The translations under genes were made by a program, and so were the position numbers. Below, one piece after another: positions 32,640-43,929 of a stretch of DNA of 64,000 nucleotides; the first letter of the stretch is position 1, and every line of letters begins with the position of its first letter. The stretch is taken from NCBI GenBank assembly GCA_047967505.1, contig CM106538.1; one strand, written 5' to 3'. Under the pieces are notes generated by a model. The model was not told the origin of the DNA and searched no databases. It saw only the letters and a program-made list of their open reading frames with translations. The stretch comes from Dipteris shenzhenensis. Taxonomy: Eukaryota > Polypodiophyta > Polypodiopsida > Gleicheniales.

Positions 32640-33990
32640 CGAATGGCTTCGTATTATTGTGATTTCTTCACTCAGCAAAATAAAGAATCTGAAGAACAGC
32701 CGAAAGAGGTGGACTCTTTAGTCACTATACGGGTCATTGACACCCCATGGTCGATGAAGAAATATTAGTGATCACCATCAAAGTCAAAAGGCAAACCATA
32801 CCAGGTGTGATAGTAGATGGTGGTCAGCAGTAAACATTATTTCTGAAGAAATTGCTAAGAGGCTGAAATTCAAGACCTTCAAGCGATATCCTTTCCAAGT
32901 ACGGATGGCAATTTAACAACCTGTTGAATCAAAAGGTATGCTTTAGGATGTTGTCATTTTTGTAGGCGGCATTTATTATTGCCATGGAGCAACATGCCTA
33001 CCCTACTTTGTTGGGATGACCTTGGCTTAAAAGCGCATAGATACTACATAATTGGGGTACTAAGAAATGATCATCAAGATTGATAACCAAGATGTTTGCA
33101 TTCCTAGAAATCCTCGAAAAATTCCAAGTAGTTATCAGCCTAAGGATTTAGAAGTTACACACCCATTTCAAGTAGAAATTGAAGGTCGAGCAGATTGCTA
33201 AACAAAAAGATCTATTCCAAAGGAGTTAGCTGGTGACTGTTACACGACTCGAAACTGAGTAGTTGGTGCTAGAACCAACATAAGAATTCAATCTTAAAAT
33301 AGAAGGCAATCTTGCAACAACGGTGGTGTTAAGTGCCAATCTGTCTTCTAAGCAACTTAGGGTTGTCTAAGGTTGTTTTTTTCTTAGAACTATACTGGCC
33401 TTTGGGGAGTTCCTCCCGAGTTGTGTGAACATAGAATACCTCTGATGCAAGATGCTAAACCAATTTAGCAACGAAGGTATAGGATGAATCCAGATTTGGT
33501 TATTTCCCACTGTGGTGGTGCCAAAGAAAAATGATAAACTCCTAGTTTTCTGTGGATTATCGAAAGTTGAATGTGGCAAAGTGCTCCTAACCAGTTTCTA
33601 ATATCTTTCATTGATGGGATCTTGGATCAAATTGCAGGCCATGATATGTACTCCTTTATTGATGATTGCAGTGGCTACAGCCCAAATTACGATTGCTTTA
33701 GAAGATAAATCTAAAACTATCTTTATTTTGCATAATGGGGTGCTTATGCAATCTCAGTGATGCTTTTTGGTTTGAGAAATGCACCATCAACTTTCCAAAA
33801 GTTTAGGGTAGAAACTTTTGGAGATTACCTAACTGAATTCAATGCCATTTAAAGATCATCTCTGCTACCTAGAAAAGGTATTTCAGAGATGTAGACAAGC
33901 TAATCCAGCTAAGAGTGTGTTTTGTGTTTGAGTTGGTGTTCTACTCGAGCATGTCATTTCACAAGATGGTATACACACCCAGCCAGGTAG
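32640..33990 (+). pseudogene. Decayed Ty3/gypsy pol (protease to reverse transcriptase), locus A
   Basis: Read across frames and many stops, the plus strand gives protease-like VIVDGG (about 32813), then RT words: VVVPKKN (about 33507), LEKVFQRC near 33870 and LEHVISQDGIHTQPGR (about 33945-33990), which is the segment after the catalytic YxDD in gypsy elements. The catalytic centre itself is not legible. A second copy of the family is at 45260-46150. The fragment ends abruptly at about 33990. Confidence 0.75.
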
Positions 33991-34099
33991 GTTCTAAGAC
34001 TTTATTCTCTTGTTTGTAAATATTTTATGCTTGTATTGCATTTTTTATCCGTTTTTTTCTAGAGAACGTATCATTTGTACAAATTTCTCATTTTTTCAA

Positions 34100-36094
34100 A
34101 TTAGAATTTGAATTATTCCACGTAGTGACTTAGCCTCAACTTTTCATCTTCTTTGTGGACCACCAAGAATTGCTGTAGCTCAGCTACAATTGCTCGGTAT
34201 TTTGGATCCAATTCTTTCTGTTCCATATTAGTTTTGAGGAATTTCAAATGTTCACCAAAATCGGACAGTCAGAATATAGACAGTTAGAATATTCGTTTTA
34301 CATTCTTCTTCTAAGTTTCCATTCCTAGAACATTTATTACACCATTTTTCATTACTGACTTGTTTCCCTCAAATGCCTAGCTCCTTCAGGGCCCTCTTCG
34401 GCTCGATCTTGAGTTTATCTTTCTTTGTCCATGTTTCTTCAGTATCAATATCGGCATCCTTCTTCTTTGTCTTGCCTTTCAAGCCTTCACTTTTTCCAAG
34501 AGTGACAGCTTGATCAAGCAGCTCTTCATATGTCTTAGTCGGCTATTTTCGACTTAAGCAAGTCCATCTGGGTGCATCCCGTAATCAACCAAGCTCTCAT
34601 AGACTTGTCATCTAGAATAGTAGTGAACTGATTGATAAGAGCTTGCATCCTAAGTACAAAATCTTGGATGGACTCTCCTTTGTTTTGTTTTAGCTCGATA
34701 GCTTTGTGCAAACATCATCTTCGATGATGTCCTATTTGAACCTCCGCAAGAATGCTTCTGATATAGCATACCAATCAAGAAAATATCCAATTGAAATTGG
34801 TTGCACCACCTCTATGCATTTTTAATTAATTTACATGGGCAATAATCCATGTATTCCTCACCTATCGTGGCACCATTGATATGACAAACTCGCAAGAAAT
34901 TTTGAAGATGACTATATGGATCTTTGCCATCAGTACCTTTAAAATTCTCAAATTTTACCTTGATGTTGGAACTGGATTTGGACTTCTTTGTTTGTTTCAC
35001 AAGTGAGGGGTCCATAGGAATATTTTCAAGCCTCAGAGGTGCAGGTTGATGTACGTCAGTAGGCCCGGTAGGACTTTTGTCCATGGCGATAGGAACTTGG
35101 GCAAATTGCCTTAGATGTTCCACATTCACCGCTTCAGGTACTCAGTGGCGTCTTTCTCCATCAAAAGCACACCATTCTTTGTGTCTATTGATTCTTTGGC
35201 CATCTTCTGTGGTAACCATCGTCAACATCTCCTTTGCTTCGTCTTTGGAATTGGGCATGGTATTTGGGACAGGCAACATCTTCCCGAGCAACCTATTACA
35301 ATTTGCATATCCAAGAAACTTGTGAATGAGATACTAACTAATTAAAACAATTCATAGGAAAGAGATACTAAGATTAAGGCTCGAAACCTTGGGTCTTCCT
35401 GATTCATACCTTTCTCGACAAGATTCTTCTGAAATACCGATCAAGTATTGAAGATGTCTTTCTCTTCATTCATTGGCGTGAGCTTCACGCGCATTTTGAG
35501 ATCCAAAGAGGAAATGGCCAAACTTTCAAAATCCAAACTTTCTGTAGAAGAATGCTAAACTCCACGTGCCCTAACGAGCCTTCATATGCCAATCTTCTAG
35601 GATACCTCAGCCCAATACAAGTGCTTCATCCTTCTAACTCTACACAATAATCAACTTCCGCCCCTGGGATAGCATGACCGAGTCTCTCCTTGCGCTCTAC
35701 ACTCCTGTCGAACAATCGATGCTTCTACCAATCTCCTTCAAGCATTGAACTTTGATTCTGAGATTACACCAATTCTCATAGTAGGATGTAGCCAATTCCT
35801 TTGGCTCACGAACTCTTTATACCTGGCCACGTATCTTCATCTTCTATCCGAGCTTGTATCAATCATTGGCTAAATTAAAAAGCTGTGTGAATACTTTTTG
35901 TACTCCAATCGAGTTACCCAAAGAAATTTTTTGTAATAGCTTACAATACCTAACAACTATTTCACTTCATCGCTAGTCAACGTAAACCTCTCAATGACCA
36001 CTCAATTCTAAGCTTGCTAACTCAATCTCTAAATTTCCCTACTAACAATGCATCAACTTGTAATTCATTTGACTCTGCCCAAGCAAGGTCGCCA
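34100..36094 (-). pseudogene. Decayed Ty3/gypsy gag and leader, locus A
   Basis: The minus strand has a readable Gag block (34812-35129): KVKFENFKGTDGKDPYSHLQ followed by FLRVCHINGAT, typical of retrotransposon Gag. It then decays through LLDQAVTLGKSEGLKGKTKK (about 34475-34540) and the zinc-knuckle region near 34310 to KTNMEQKELDPK (about 34200-34235). On the far side, GGTCGCCA (36087-36094) next to TGTTGACACTC (36097) looks like a primer-binding site (TGGCGACC) against the LTR end of a minus-strand element. The gag faces the plus-strand pol fragment at 32640-33990, so the two cannot be one ordinary element. Confidence 0.7.
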
Positions 36095-36096
36095 AA

Positions 36097-36543
36097 TGTT
36101 GACACTCTGATTTGCTCACTCTCGACAAGTTCACTCACAAACACTCAATGCTCATAAACAGCCCAACCTTGTACAATGCTCGAGTGACGATACTCACTCT
36201 TGCAATTGTTAAGTGCAAAATGTGCATGCTCGAATTGCAATAGTTTACAACCGTAGTACCACAATGCAAGCAAATCTAGAGTATCAAATTTCACTAACAG
36301 GCTTCATGAGAGCCCAACTTTTGAAAATCTCCCCATTTTCCTTTTTAATGTTGTTGGTCTTTGCCTAAGGATCGGAGTATTATTTTATATTCTTTAAAAT
36401 ATCCTTAAACCTGTTTTCTAGCTTTGTCCAATTAGGATTGTAAACTATGATAGGGAGGCCCCAAGTTTGGCTCTCATATTAAAGACTACATTGATAGCAA
36501 GAGCAAAAACTAGCTTAAGTCAAAATATGGGAATACATGGCAT
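36097..36543 (-). repeat. Probable 5' LTR fragment of the locus A gypsy
   Basis: Plus strand starts TGTTGACACTCTGATTTGC directly beside the putative primer-binding site. The far end of the LTR could not be found, so the extent is a guess. Confidence 0.35.
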
Positions 36544-36717
36544 TAAGGTGGAATATCAGCCCTGAAGACTTCACATAAATAAGAGGAAAGACTGCCAAAA
36601 GATACCACCTAGATCATAAGAGATGCATCATAAGGTGGAATATCTGCCCTGAAGACTTCACATAAATAAGAGGAAAGACTGCCAAAAGATACCACCTAGA
36701 TCATAAGAGATGCATCT
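36544..36717. repeat. Two-copy tandem duplication, 87-bp unit
   Basis: Copies at 36544-36630 and 36631-36717 begin TAAGGTGGAATATC and end GAGATGCATC. One internal difference seen (CAGCCC versus CTGCCC), so this is recent. Confidence 0.93.
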
Positions 36718-36831
36718 TGATGCGGAGCTCTCCTAGATGGGAACTTACACCTTCACCTTCCAAACTCAAGCAATAGCCCCCACGCTAAGCTTGAAAAGAC
36801 AATTCAATGGGACATAACTTATATAACTGAT

Positions 36832-36966
36832 ATGGTATTTGATATACTCAACATAAAGCAAGTCGTTAGGCCGATGCAAAGTAAAATTGAGAGCCTCAGG
36901 AAATTGGCCAGGGATCAAAATCCCGAGTACAGGAGCTTAAAAACAGAATGCAGTGCATTAAGGAGG
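36832..36966 (+). CDS. Possible exon of an unknown coiled-coil protein
   Basis: The open stretch reads NIKQVVRPMQSKIESLRKLA and continues with charged, heptad-like sequence to ECSALRR, just before AGGTACAAATG, a plausible 5' splice site. I do not recognise the protein and no neighbouring exon is evident. It lies 0.6 kb from the 3' end of the trihelix gene on the opposite strand. Low confidence; it could be chance or an old TE fragment. Confidence 0.2.
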
Positions 36967-37598
36967 TACAAATGTATCTCGCATTTTTTACTGTGTATCA
37001 TACAAGAGAACCTATAATTCAAAGTCAGCAAGTAGAGCAACTTCGTCAGGTACATGGCACATTCATAGGAGAAGAATGTAACATACCCCGTACAGTTGAA
37101 AACATTTGATTCATTCTAGACTCCTGCAGATTTTCAAATGATGATCTAAGACACGTTCAAAGTGTGAGGTGTGCTCTGTCCCGAGCATTCCAATTCTGTA
37201 GCGCACAAGTACACTGAGAGTAATGTTCCCGAGTTACAGCGAAAATGTAAGGCCAACCAACTACATTGGATAGGTCAACCAACTACATTGGATTCCCACA
37301 CCTTGATGAGACTGCTTCCTTGCATGTGGAGTTTCTTGCTCTCTATCTCCACTATTTTAACAACCCACTCTAGCAGAGTTGAATACACAAAAGAAGACCA
37401 TGAACTTTGACTGCTTTAACAGACTTCTACATAACTAAGCATTGGAATCGATGAAACCACAATCTGTCAGAAAACAATCGTGATCATGGCATCCCTGAGA
37501 TGAAGCCCAGGAAGCATTTTCAGGCTTTAAACCAGACTCAAGGCAATATCAAGGAGGACTCTCCAACCTCCAGCTGAATTCTTTTCAGGATATGCATC
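36967..37598. other. Intergenic, 3' flank of the trihelix gene
   Basis: No gene recognised. A short near-direct repeat CCAACTACATTGGAT occurs twice at about 37257-37291. Confidence 0.4.
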
Positions 37599-38662
37599 CT
37601 ACAGCCTCTCTGCTATCTTCCCCAAAGCATCCGCAAGCTTTCCTAGCACACCTACTAAGCTCTCTGCGTGCTCCTTTCTCTGATTTCTATCCAACTGACT
37701 GTTGATATTCTGTGACTCCACTTGGGCTGTCAAAACCCTGCTACTACTTTCCAGCATGGAATACAACTGTGACTTGAAATCATCAGCTTCTTCAACAGAC
37801 GGAGCACTGGAGGGGCGTTTTCTCTTCTTCCGTGCAGGTGGATTTACAACAGGCTTCTCTTCAGCTGGAACAAAGGTAAAATTTCCTTCACTGAATTTTG
37901 TTTCCAAGGTGCCTGCAGTTCAAAATCAGTTTAGTCATTAATTGCCTTGGTTTTCTATTATGCAATTGCTAAATTAGAACACACTAGACCAAATCAGAAC
38001 ACGAGAGAAATACCTGCTGTTGGGGTGGAACCGTCCATGGGAGGAGAGCTGGCACCTTCCATTATTTCCTTCACACAAATTTCGTCTCCTAAAGGATGTT
38101 CAATGTCAGAGAAGAGCCCTTCGTCGACAACAGCACGGCCACTGTCAAAAATAATCTCCGTTGCCGAAGATGAATTCTTGCCAAGACATTTGTCCAACGA
38201 ATCAAATAGTTCTCGATCAAAACATCCGGGTAACTTGCTTTCCTTCCTCACGTCGCTACTCATCAGCCAAAAAGACTGCTTGCCCCTTAGACTCTGCCAA
38301 TCCCGAATCTTCTTGTAATCAGCAGACAAATTGCACCACCGCTTTCGACACTGAGCAGAAGATCTGATCACACCATGCGTCTCGCAGGAGAGGGATACAG
38401 ATAGCCACTTAGAGTCGCTGTTAGCATGTCGTCCCGTTTCAATACCCCTTCCCCTTTCCTCTCTGGCTTTGGACCACCTGGCGTCCTCTAGTTTTTTTGC
38501 TTCAATCAAAATCAAAGTTTCATGGCGTGACCACCGAGGTTGACGGCCAACCTTGACCCCTTCCTCGCCTACAATATAATAGCCCTCGCCTGCACGGGGC
38601 TCCTCCAAGGAGAAAAGCTGAAAGTCTCCCCCTTGAGTACCATCTCCGACTGCACATTCCAT
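37599..38662 (-). CDS. ASR3: ASR3/SH4-like trihelix (MYB/SANT-like) transcription factor, two exons, 320 aa
   Basis: Exon 1 is 38662-38014 and exon 2 is 37912-37599, joined across a 101-bp intron (GTATTT at 38013, TTTGAACTGCAG ending at 37913). The Gly codon is split between exons; 963 nt in total, ending TAG. The trihelix DNA-binding domain spans about residues 42-125, with Trp at 44, 63, 86, 109 and 122: QPRWSRHETLILIEAKK, SKWLSVS, and QCRKRWCNLSADYKKIRDW. ESKLPGCFDRELFDSL follows (141-156), the signature I associate with the ASR3/SH4 clade, whose members act as repressors, in Arabidopsis in immune signalling. Exon 2 has a basic nuclear signal ARKKRKRP (243-250) and a helical, heptad-like C-terminus suited to dimerisation. 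No stop or frameshift; it is the only intact host gene in the window. Ortholog identity within the clade is inference. Confidence 0.9.
37913..38013 (-). other. Intron of the trihelix gene (101 bp)
   Basis: On the minus strand the donor is CAG|GTATTTCTC and the acceptor TTGAACTGCAG|GC. Splicing gives a continuous frame; reading through would add only ISLVF and a stop. Confidence 0.88.
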
Positions 38663-38900
38663 TATCCTGCCGATTTAGGCAATGCGTTTGAAACGAAAAA
38701 CTAAGATTGCGGGGGCCAAAAGCTCTCTCTTCTTCCTCCCGCCATCTAACAAAACTGCCTAAGGAAAAAAGCAAACAAAATCCAAGGAATCACGTGAAGT
38801 CTTCCACGGTCTCTCTCTCTCTCTCTCTCAGTCTCTCAACGTACGGCGCAACAGGGCAAGAAAATGCATGTCCGTGGAGCTTTACAATCTTTGAAAGCCT

Positions 38901-38936
<36 letters not shown>

Positions 38937-39018
38937 AAGGAAATACTTACAGAAAGAGCAAAATTGACGGAGCTAAACCTGCATCAAACAATCGAGTGAG
39001 CTATGAAAGGATCCACGA
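38663..39018 (-). promoter_or_regulatory. 5' UTR/promoter region of the trihelix gene with two GA tracts and a G-box
   Basis: Two (CT)n runs, at 38811-38829 and 38904-38933, read (GA)n on the gene strand. The G-box CACGTG is at 38791-38796. GA tracts near plant starts often bind BPC/GAGA factors or form 5' UTR repeats. No clear TATA box seen; the transcription start is unknown. Confidence 0.55.
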
Positions 39019-39164
39019 TTGCTGCTGGTGACAAGAATAATGAAATGGTGCAATGTAGGAGGAATGGAGTTGAATGAAAGGATGCAAAAGCAAATCAAAA
39101 CAAAACAAACAACTCCCACCACCACCATGCATGCAGCGTTGCTTCTCCAAACTCCTCTCTTCAC

Positions 39165-39180
39165 ATATAACCCTAAACCT
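39165..39180. promoter_or_regulatory. Telo-box-like site upstream of the trihelix gene
   Basis: Plus strand TATAACCCTAAACCTAAA contains AACCCTAA, the plant telo-box core found in promoters of growth- and translation-related genes. Distance to the start codon is about 500 bp, so function is uncertain. Confidence 0.35.
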
Positions 39181-40399
39181 AAAGACACCCCCCTCCCTTT
39201 TCACCCCCTTTCAGTGACTCATCATGAAAATGAAGCCATTAGGGAAATGCTCGTGGTCCAACCGCCATGCCATTTCCAGTGCGTCAAGGGCCCGAGGAAG
39301 ATTGCTGAGAGCAATCCTGACAGGCTAAAAATCACCAATCTCCTTCAACCATTTCAGCTTTCTAGATTTTTCCCAGCTTTCTTCCAAGGTCGATGTGACT
39401 TGTTGCACATGGACAGAGCAAGAAAGCAATCCATTATACAACGACCCTTACACCAATGCCTCTTTCTTTGGAGTTCAATGACCCCCATGCATTTGTTTGG
39501 TTTTGAGGAGTCATTCTAGTGGTGACATACACGAATCAAATGATGTGTGCCTGATGACAACATGTCTAATCCCTAACCAATTGCCATTATACTTTACCCC
39601 ATGTCACACAAACATGCCCTGTCCTCCATGAGATCGTGCCCGCATCATAAGCACAATGGTAGGCCTAGGATTGGTTGTTTTTGTTAGAGTTCAAATGCAT
39701 GCAGTGATCTAGTAGTTGTCCTCACACGCCTCAATCATAGAGAGAATCTCACATAAAATGATACGTTGCAAAAGAGATACCACACACTGTCACGGATTGC
39801 TCCCTCCCTCTTGAATCCAATATTCCATAAGAGATATCAATGTAGTAAAACACCAAAAGATCCTATATTGTAAAAAGACCATCAACAGCCAACTCAGATT
39901 GACGATTGGAGCTCACTACGACCATGTTTGTTGCTCATACAAAAGAACTCCGTTGACCTTCGACTCCTATAGACTTAAGTAGCATGCCTTGTAGAGAGAG
40001 CTGCTCACTCTAAACTACTCTTACAAAGACTACTACAGACTAAGACTCCTCTTTTACCAGCTGTGAAGGCCTGGCAATTACAAAAGACTCTTATGCGACT
40101 CACAACAAGGACAAGAGAGAGCCCAACGAAGATCATGGATCATAGATATAGCAAAACTAGATGAGGCCACATCGAAGCGAGCAGCCAAATTGGCCAGCAC
40201 CACACCGCCATGCCCACAAACAAAAGCGCCTTGAGAGCCTTCCCCATGTGGATTCCATGTGCTCCCCATCACAGGAGGACAACCAGACTTCTAGAAATTG
40301 TATGCACCAATGAAAGCTCACTTTCCATGTAGGATCCTTCAAACCAAGCCATCTTTAAGCTTCCCATGAGGACGTGCCCTAGAGGACAATAATTCCAAC
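39181..40399. other. Intergenic; partly LTR-derived
   Basis: No gene recognised. The right-hand part (about 39700-40402) is probably the 3' LTR of the minus-strand copia remnant at 40400-40900. Its left end could not be fixed. Confidence 0.4.
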
Positions 40400-40900
40400 A
40401 ATCCCTCCCTCGGCCGAAAATGGGGAGCAAAACAAACAATGAAGAGAACAATTGAATAGCACACGTGATACATGACCAGCTCTACCCTGAGCCCAATCAA
40501 TTTAAACATTGCCATCATAGACAATTCTACAACATGCTTGTCCTCAAAAGGTCCAGTCCTGCTCAACAAGATTATCTGCAACAAGTCCCGCCACTTCGTT
40601 TGTTGGTGGAGTTTCTTCTACTATACAAGCACTATTCTTTTCACATTTTGCAATTTCATATTTCTGCTTCTTGATACAAAACCTTTCAATATGTCCAAGA
40701 TTCCTGTAATAATAGCACGAGCGACCTTCTTTTCTTGCATCCTTTGTAGGCTTTCTCTTATCATTTGTAGCATATGCAACTGCACCAGGAAATAGAGATT
40801 CTTCATGCTTCTCCTCGCTCAACAAAAGTGCTACACAGTCAATAAAATCTGCATCATCATCTAGCCAAGGTTGAACTAACTTTACAATTTATGTGCTAAA
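40400..40900 (-). pseudogene. Copia gag fragment joined to its 3' LTR
   Basis: Minus strand: a Gag piece with a broken zinc knuckle (CYYYRNLGHIERFC, second Cys lost) at about 40700-40740, reading on to EETPPTNEVAGL. Near 40410 a polypurine-like GAGGGAGGGAT is followed by TGTTGGAATTATTG, a typical copia 3' LTR start. The whole of protease to RNase H is missing between gag and polypurine tract, so this is a large internal deletion, similar in form to a non-autonomous derivative. Confidence 0.6.
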
Positions 40901-41934
40901 TATTTAGAGTAGGGATCTATGAATCTTTTGAATGCATCATGTGCATGCTTGTGCCTCATGACTTGTCTTTCGTTATTTTGTTGGTTTTGCTCTTATAAGA
41001 AAAGCCTAGTTGAAGCCTTAGACTCTTCTTCTTGTGATTACTTACTAAAATTTTCTCACGACTTGGGCTTTTAATCACATAGCTAATTAGTGCATTTGGC
41101 TTACTTTCTCACTAATGATATTCTTACAACTATTTTCTACTGAGATCAAATAATGATATGAGGTTGCTCAAGTTGCTTAATTCTCCTAGTCATACTACAC
41201 ACCCTTGTAATTCACCGTGTCTTGTAGCTCTTTCACTTATCAAGTTGCTTTTGCGTTCTTTTTTTTCCCCTTAACTATCTTCACACATGATGCCTTCTCT
41301 CATAAAGTTGACCCAAGGCTCAACGACATCATTTTATATGTATGTTTGTATGAACATTTTATTGAGAACTATAAAATTTAGTCTATGTTTCACATATCTA
41401 CTTAATTCTTAGCTTGCTAGTCTATTTCAATATTTAAAAAACCCTAGCCTTTTAATTTAAAAAACTTACTTAACTTGAGTTTCTTTTTCTTTTTCTTTTC
41501 ATTTTGACTGAGCTTGAATCACATTTCAAATCAACCCTATATCAAAACTTTCCCCCCTTAGCTTGGATTGATTTACTAAATTTATATATGTTTCAAGTAA
41601 AACTTTAACCAAGGTGAAAGCTCTAAGCTGTCACTAACCTCTAACTTTTGCTAATGAGCCTTTTAGATTCCCTTTGTACACTTTAGGTTTCGTTGAAGAA
41701 ATCTCATAATCAATCTACTCTACATAGGATAATAAGATTTTAACTTTATCTATACCTTATAATGCCTAAGAATATGTTAAATGTTCTTACTATGTAAGAC
41801 CTTGTTGACTTGAGTCTCGATAATTAATGACATAAATAGTCATTGTAAGATATCTCAAAGATTTTTTCTTTCCCACACATTGTCATATCATAGACATATT
41901 TTGACTAGAAAGGAATGTTGCCTATGGTTATCTC
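40901..41934. other. AT-rich non-coding DNA, nothing recognised
   Basis: No open frame of note and no repeat structure obvious by eye. Confidence 0.4.
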
Positions 41935-42560
41935 TACTACAATTCAAAGAAATAGAAATCTTAAGCCCTAGGGTGCCAAAATTTTGCAAATCATAGACAA
42001 TAGTTGAAATCCAAAGAAATGGCAACCCCACGATCAATTAAAACTATAAGAGGGTGTGTGCACTACTACAAACACTTTTCAAATGGAAATCTTAATCTCA
42101 AAATGGAAACTCTAGGAAGGTGAATAAATAGTAGTGTTGAGATTAATTCAAAATCTAAGGCATGATTCTTCATCCACATAGCATTTGGTTGCAATCTTGG
42201 TGCACCGACACATACATTCAAAAGGTGTGCATCGGCACACACAAGCTTTGTTCCTAAGAATCACTTCAAAAATCATAGTTAGCAACTTTTGTTGCTAAGA
42301 CATTCAAAGAAATAGAAATACAAGATCAAATAAATCTCCAAGAAGGTGTGCATGTACACCTTTTGAATGTCAATCAAGAGTTCAAATCAAAAGTATGAGA
42401 ATGTGTGTGCAATAGTATACACATCCTTTGTTGCTCACAAATCACTTTGAAACTCATAGTTAGCAATTTATGTATATAATATTTTCAAAGAAATGGAAAC
42501 CCTTAGCTCAAGTTAAACCTTTGAGAAGGTGTGTGCACTAGTGTGGAAATCTTGTATTGC
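41935..42560. repeat. Degenerate tandem repeat, unit about 180 bp or a fraction of it
   Basis: The word TTCAAAGAAATRGAAA recurs at about 41944, 42013 (partial), 42303 and 42483, each followed some tens of bases later by AAGGTGTGYGCA. Between them CATAGTTAGCAA occurs twice (about 42276 and 42455). Unit copies have diverged strongly, so this is an old array. Confidence 0.6.
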
Positions 42561-43929
42561 TCTCAAATGGCTCAATAAATTAAGGAATATGGCAATCAAC
42601 ACTATTGGCCCTCGAGTCAAGCCAACATAAGCAGGCTTACCAACATAGGTGCAAGAGCATGTGGTGCCTATGATTGGTGAGCAGGCAAAGTGCTTCATTG
42701 GCTAACTTCTGAGCGACGAACATTGGTAACAATTAAAGTGGTGACCCCGAGTCGAAGGAGGAGGCAACCAGAGCTAAGGGCAGTGGACCAGTAGCGAGGA
42801 GCGATCCAAAAAATTGTGTGCCAATAATATAAGTTAGTTTTTTTAGTCTACTTAGAAAGAAGCATTGAACAAGGAGAGAAGAGAGAAACCGACATTGTGG
42901 TTCATGCTATGTCTCTCACTTGGCTTGTTAGGTTAGGAGCTTGCTATTGAGTGCTTAGTTCCCTGCTTAGTTCATGCTGAGGTAGCTTGGTTGTAAACAT
43001 ACTTCTTTAATACAATTGTGGCTTTTAGCTCAACTTGTCTATATGGTTTTATTCTATCTATTTAATTGTTAAGAACTCAATCCCCCATCATCATACGGTT
43101 TCCCCTTCAATAGCAACCCCAATGTCCAAATTGTTTTGTCGACATCTGCTTCCATCACACCCAAGCACATACGTACCTAGCTCACCAAGGATTGCAATAG
43201 TGAGCATCTTCATCCGAGCATTGCACAGGTTGGGTTAATGGTTCAAGAGCACTAAACACTAAGCACCCATAAGTTAACCGCCATTAGGGAGTGAGAAAAC
43301 CAGAGCATCAACATTTGGCAATCTTGCTAGGGAAGGGTCAATTGAATTTGCAATTTGACGTGCTATTAGTTAGGGGAATTGAGTGGATTGAGTGTAGCAA
43401 GCATAGGATTGAGTGCATAGTCATTAAGAGGGGTTCATTTTGTATAGCGATGAGTTGAAGCAGTTGCTGGGCATCATGAGCTACTATAAGAAATACCTCC
43501 AAATAACCACTATAGATGAGTGGCACAATCTAGTGTTGTGCTTAGAGACTAGAGTGGGGACTACAGAAAGAACTCACACAACCAATCGACTGATGCACTA
43601 CTTAGCCAATATTTGATACATGCCCAAAAAGAAAACAAAGATACACGGCAAGGTGGGAAGAGTTCCTAAGTCAAAGAAATTGGCTACATCTAACCATGAG
43701 AACTGGTGTGGTCTCAGAGCCAGAATTGGGTTCTCGAAATCCAATAAGAGCATAGAGCATGAGGAGAGAGGCTCATCCTTGCTACCCCAGGAGTGGAAGT
43801 TGATTATTATGTAGTGCCACGCATCTTTACCATCAGTTTGATGATCATTTCCTCTAATCCCCAATCATCCAAACCCCAGTCTGACGATTATAGTATTGGT
43901 GCCATTAACATCTTTTTGAGTAGTCAAAA
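42561..43929. other. Unassigned sequence; one weak gypsy RT-like phrase
   Basis: Near 43448-43505 the plus strand reads DELKQLLGIMSYYKKYL, which resembles the segment after the gypsy RT thumb (normally L-x-S-F-L-G-L-x-x-Y-Y-R-R). Otherwise no gene is recognised; the 60-90 codon frames have no domain. Confidence 0.3.

Noticed and set aside
39019-39519. 166-codon plus-strand frame upstream of the trihelix gene
   Set aside because: Starts at a TTG, no known domain, mixed low-complexity composition, overlaps the presumed promoter region.
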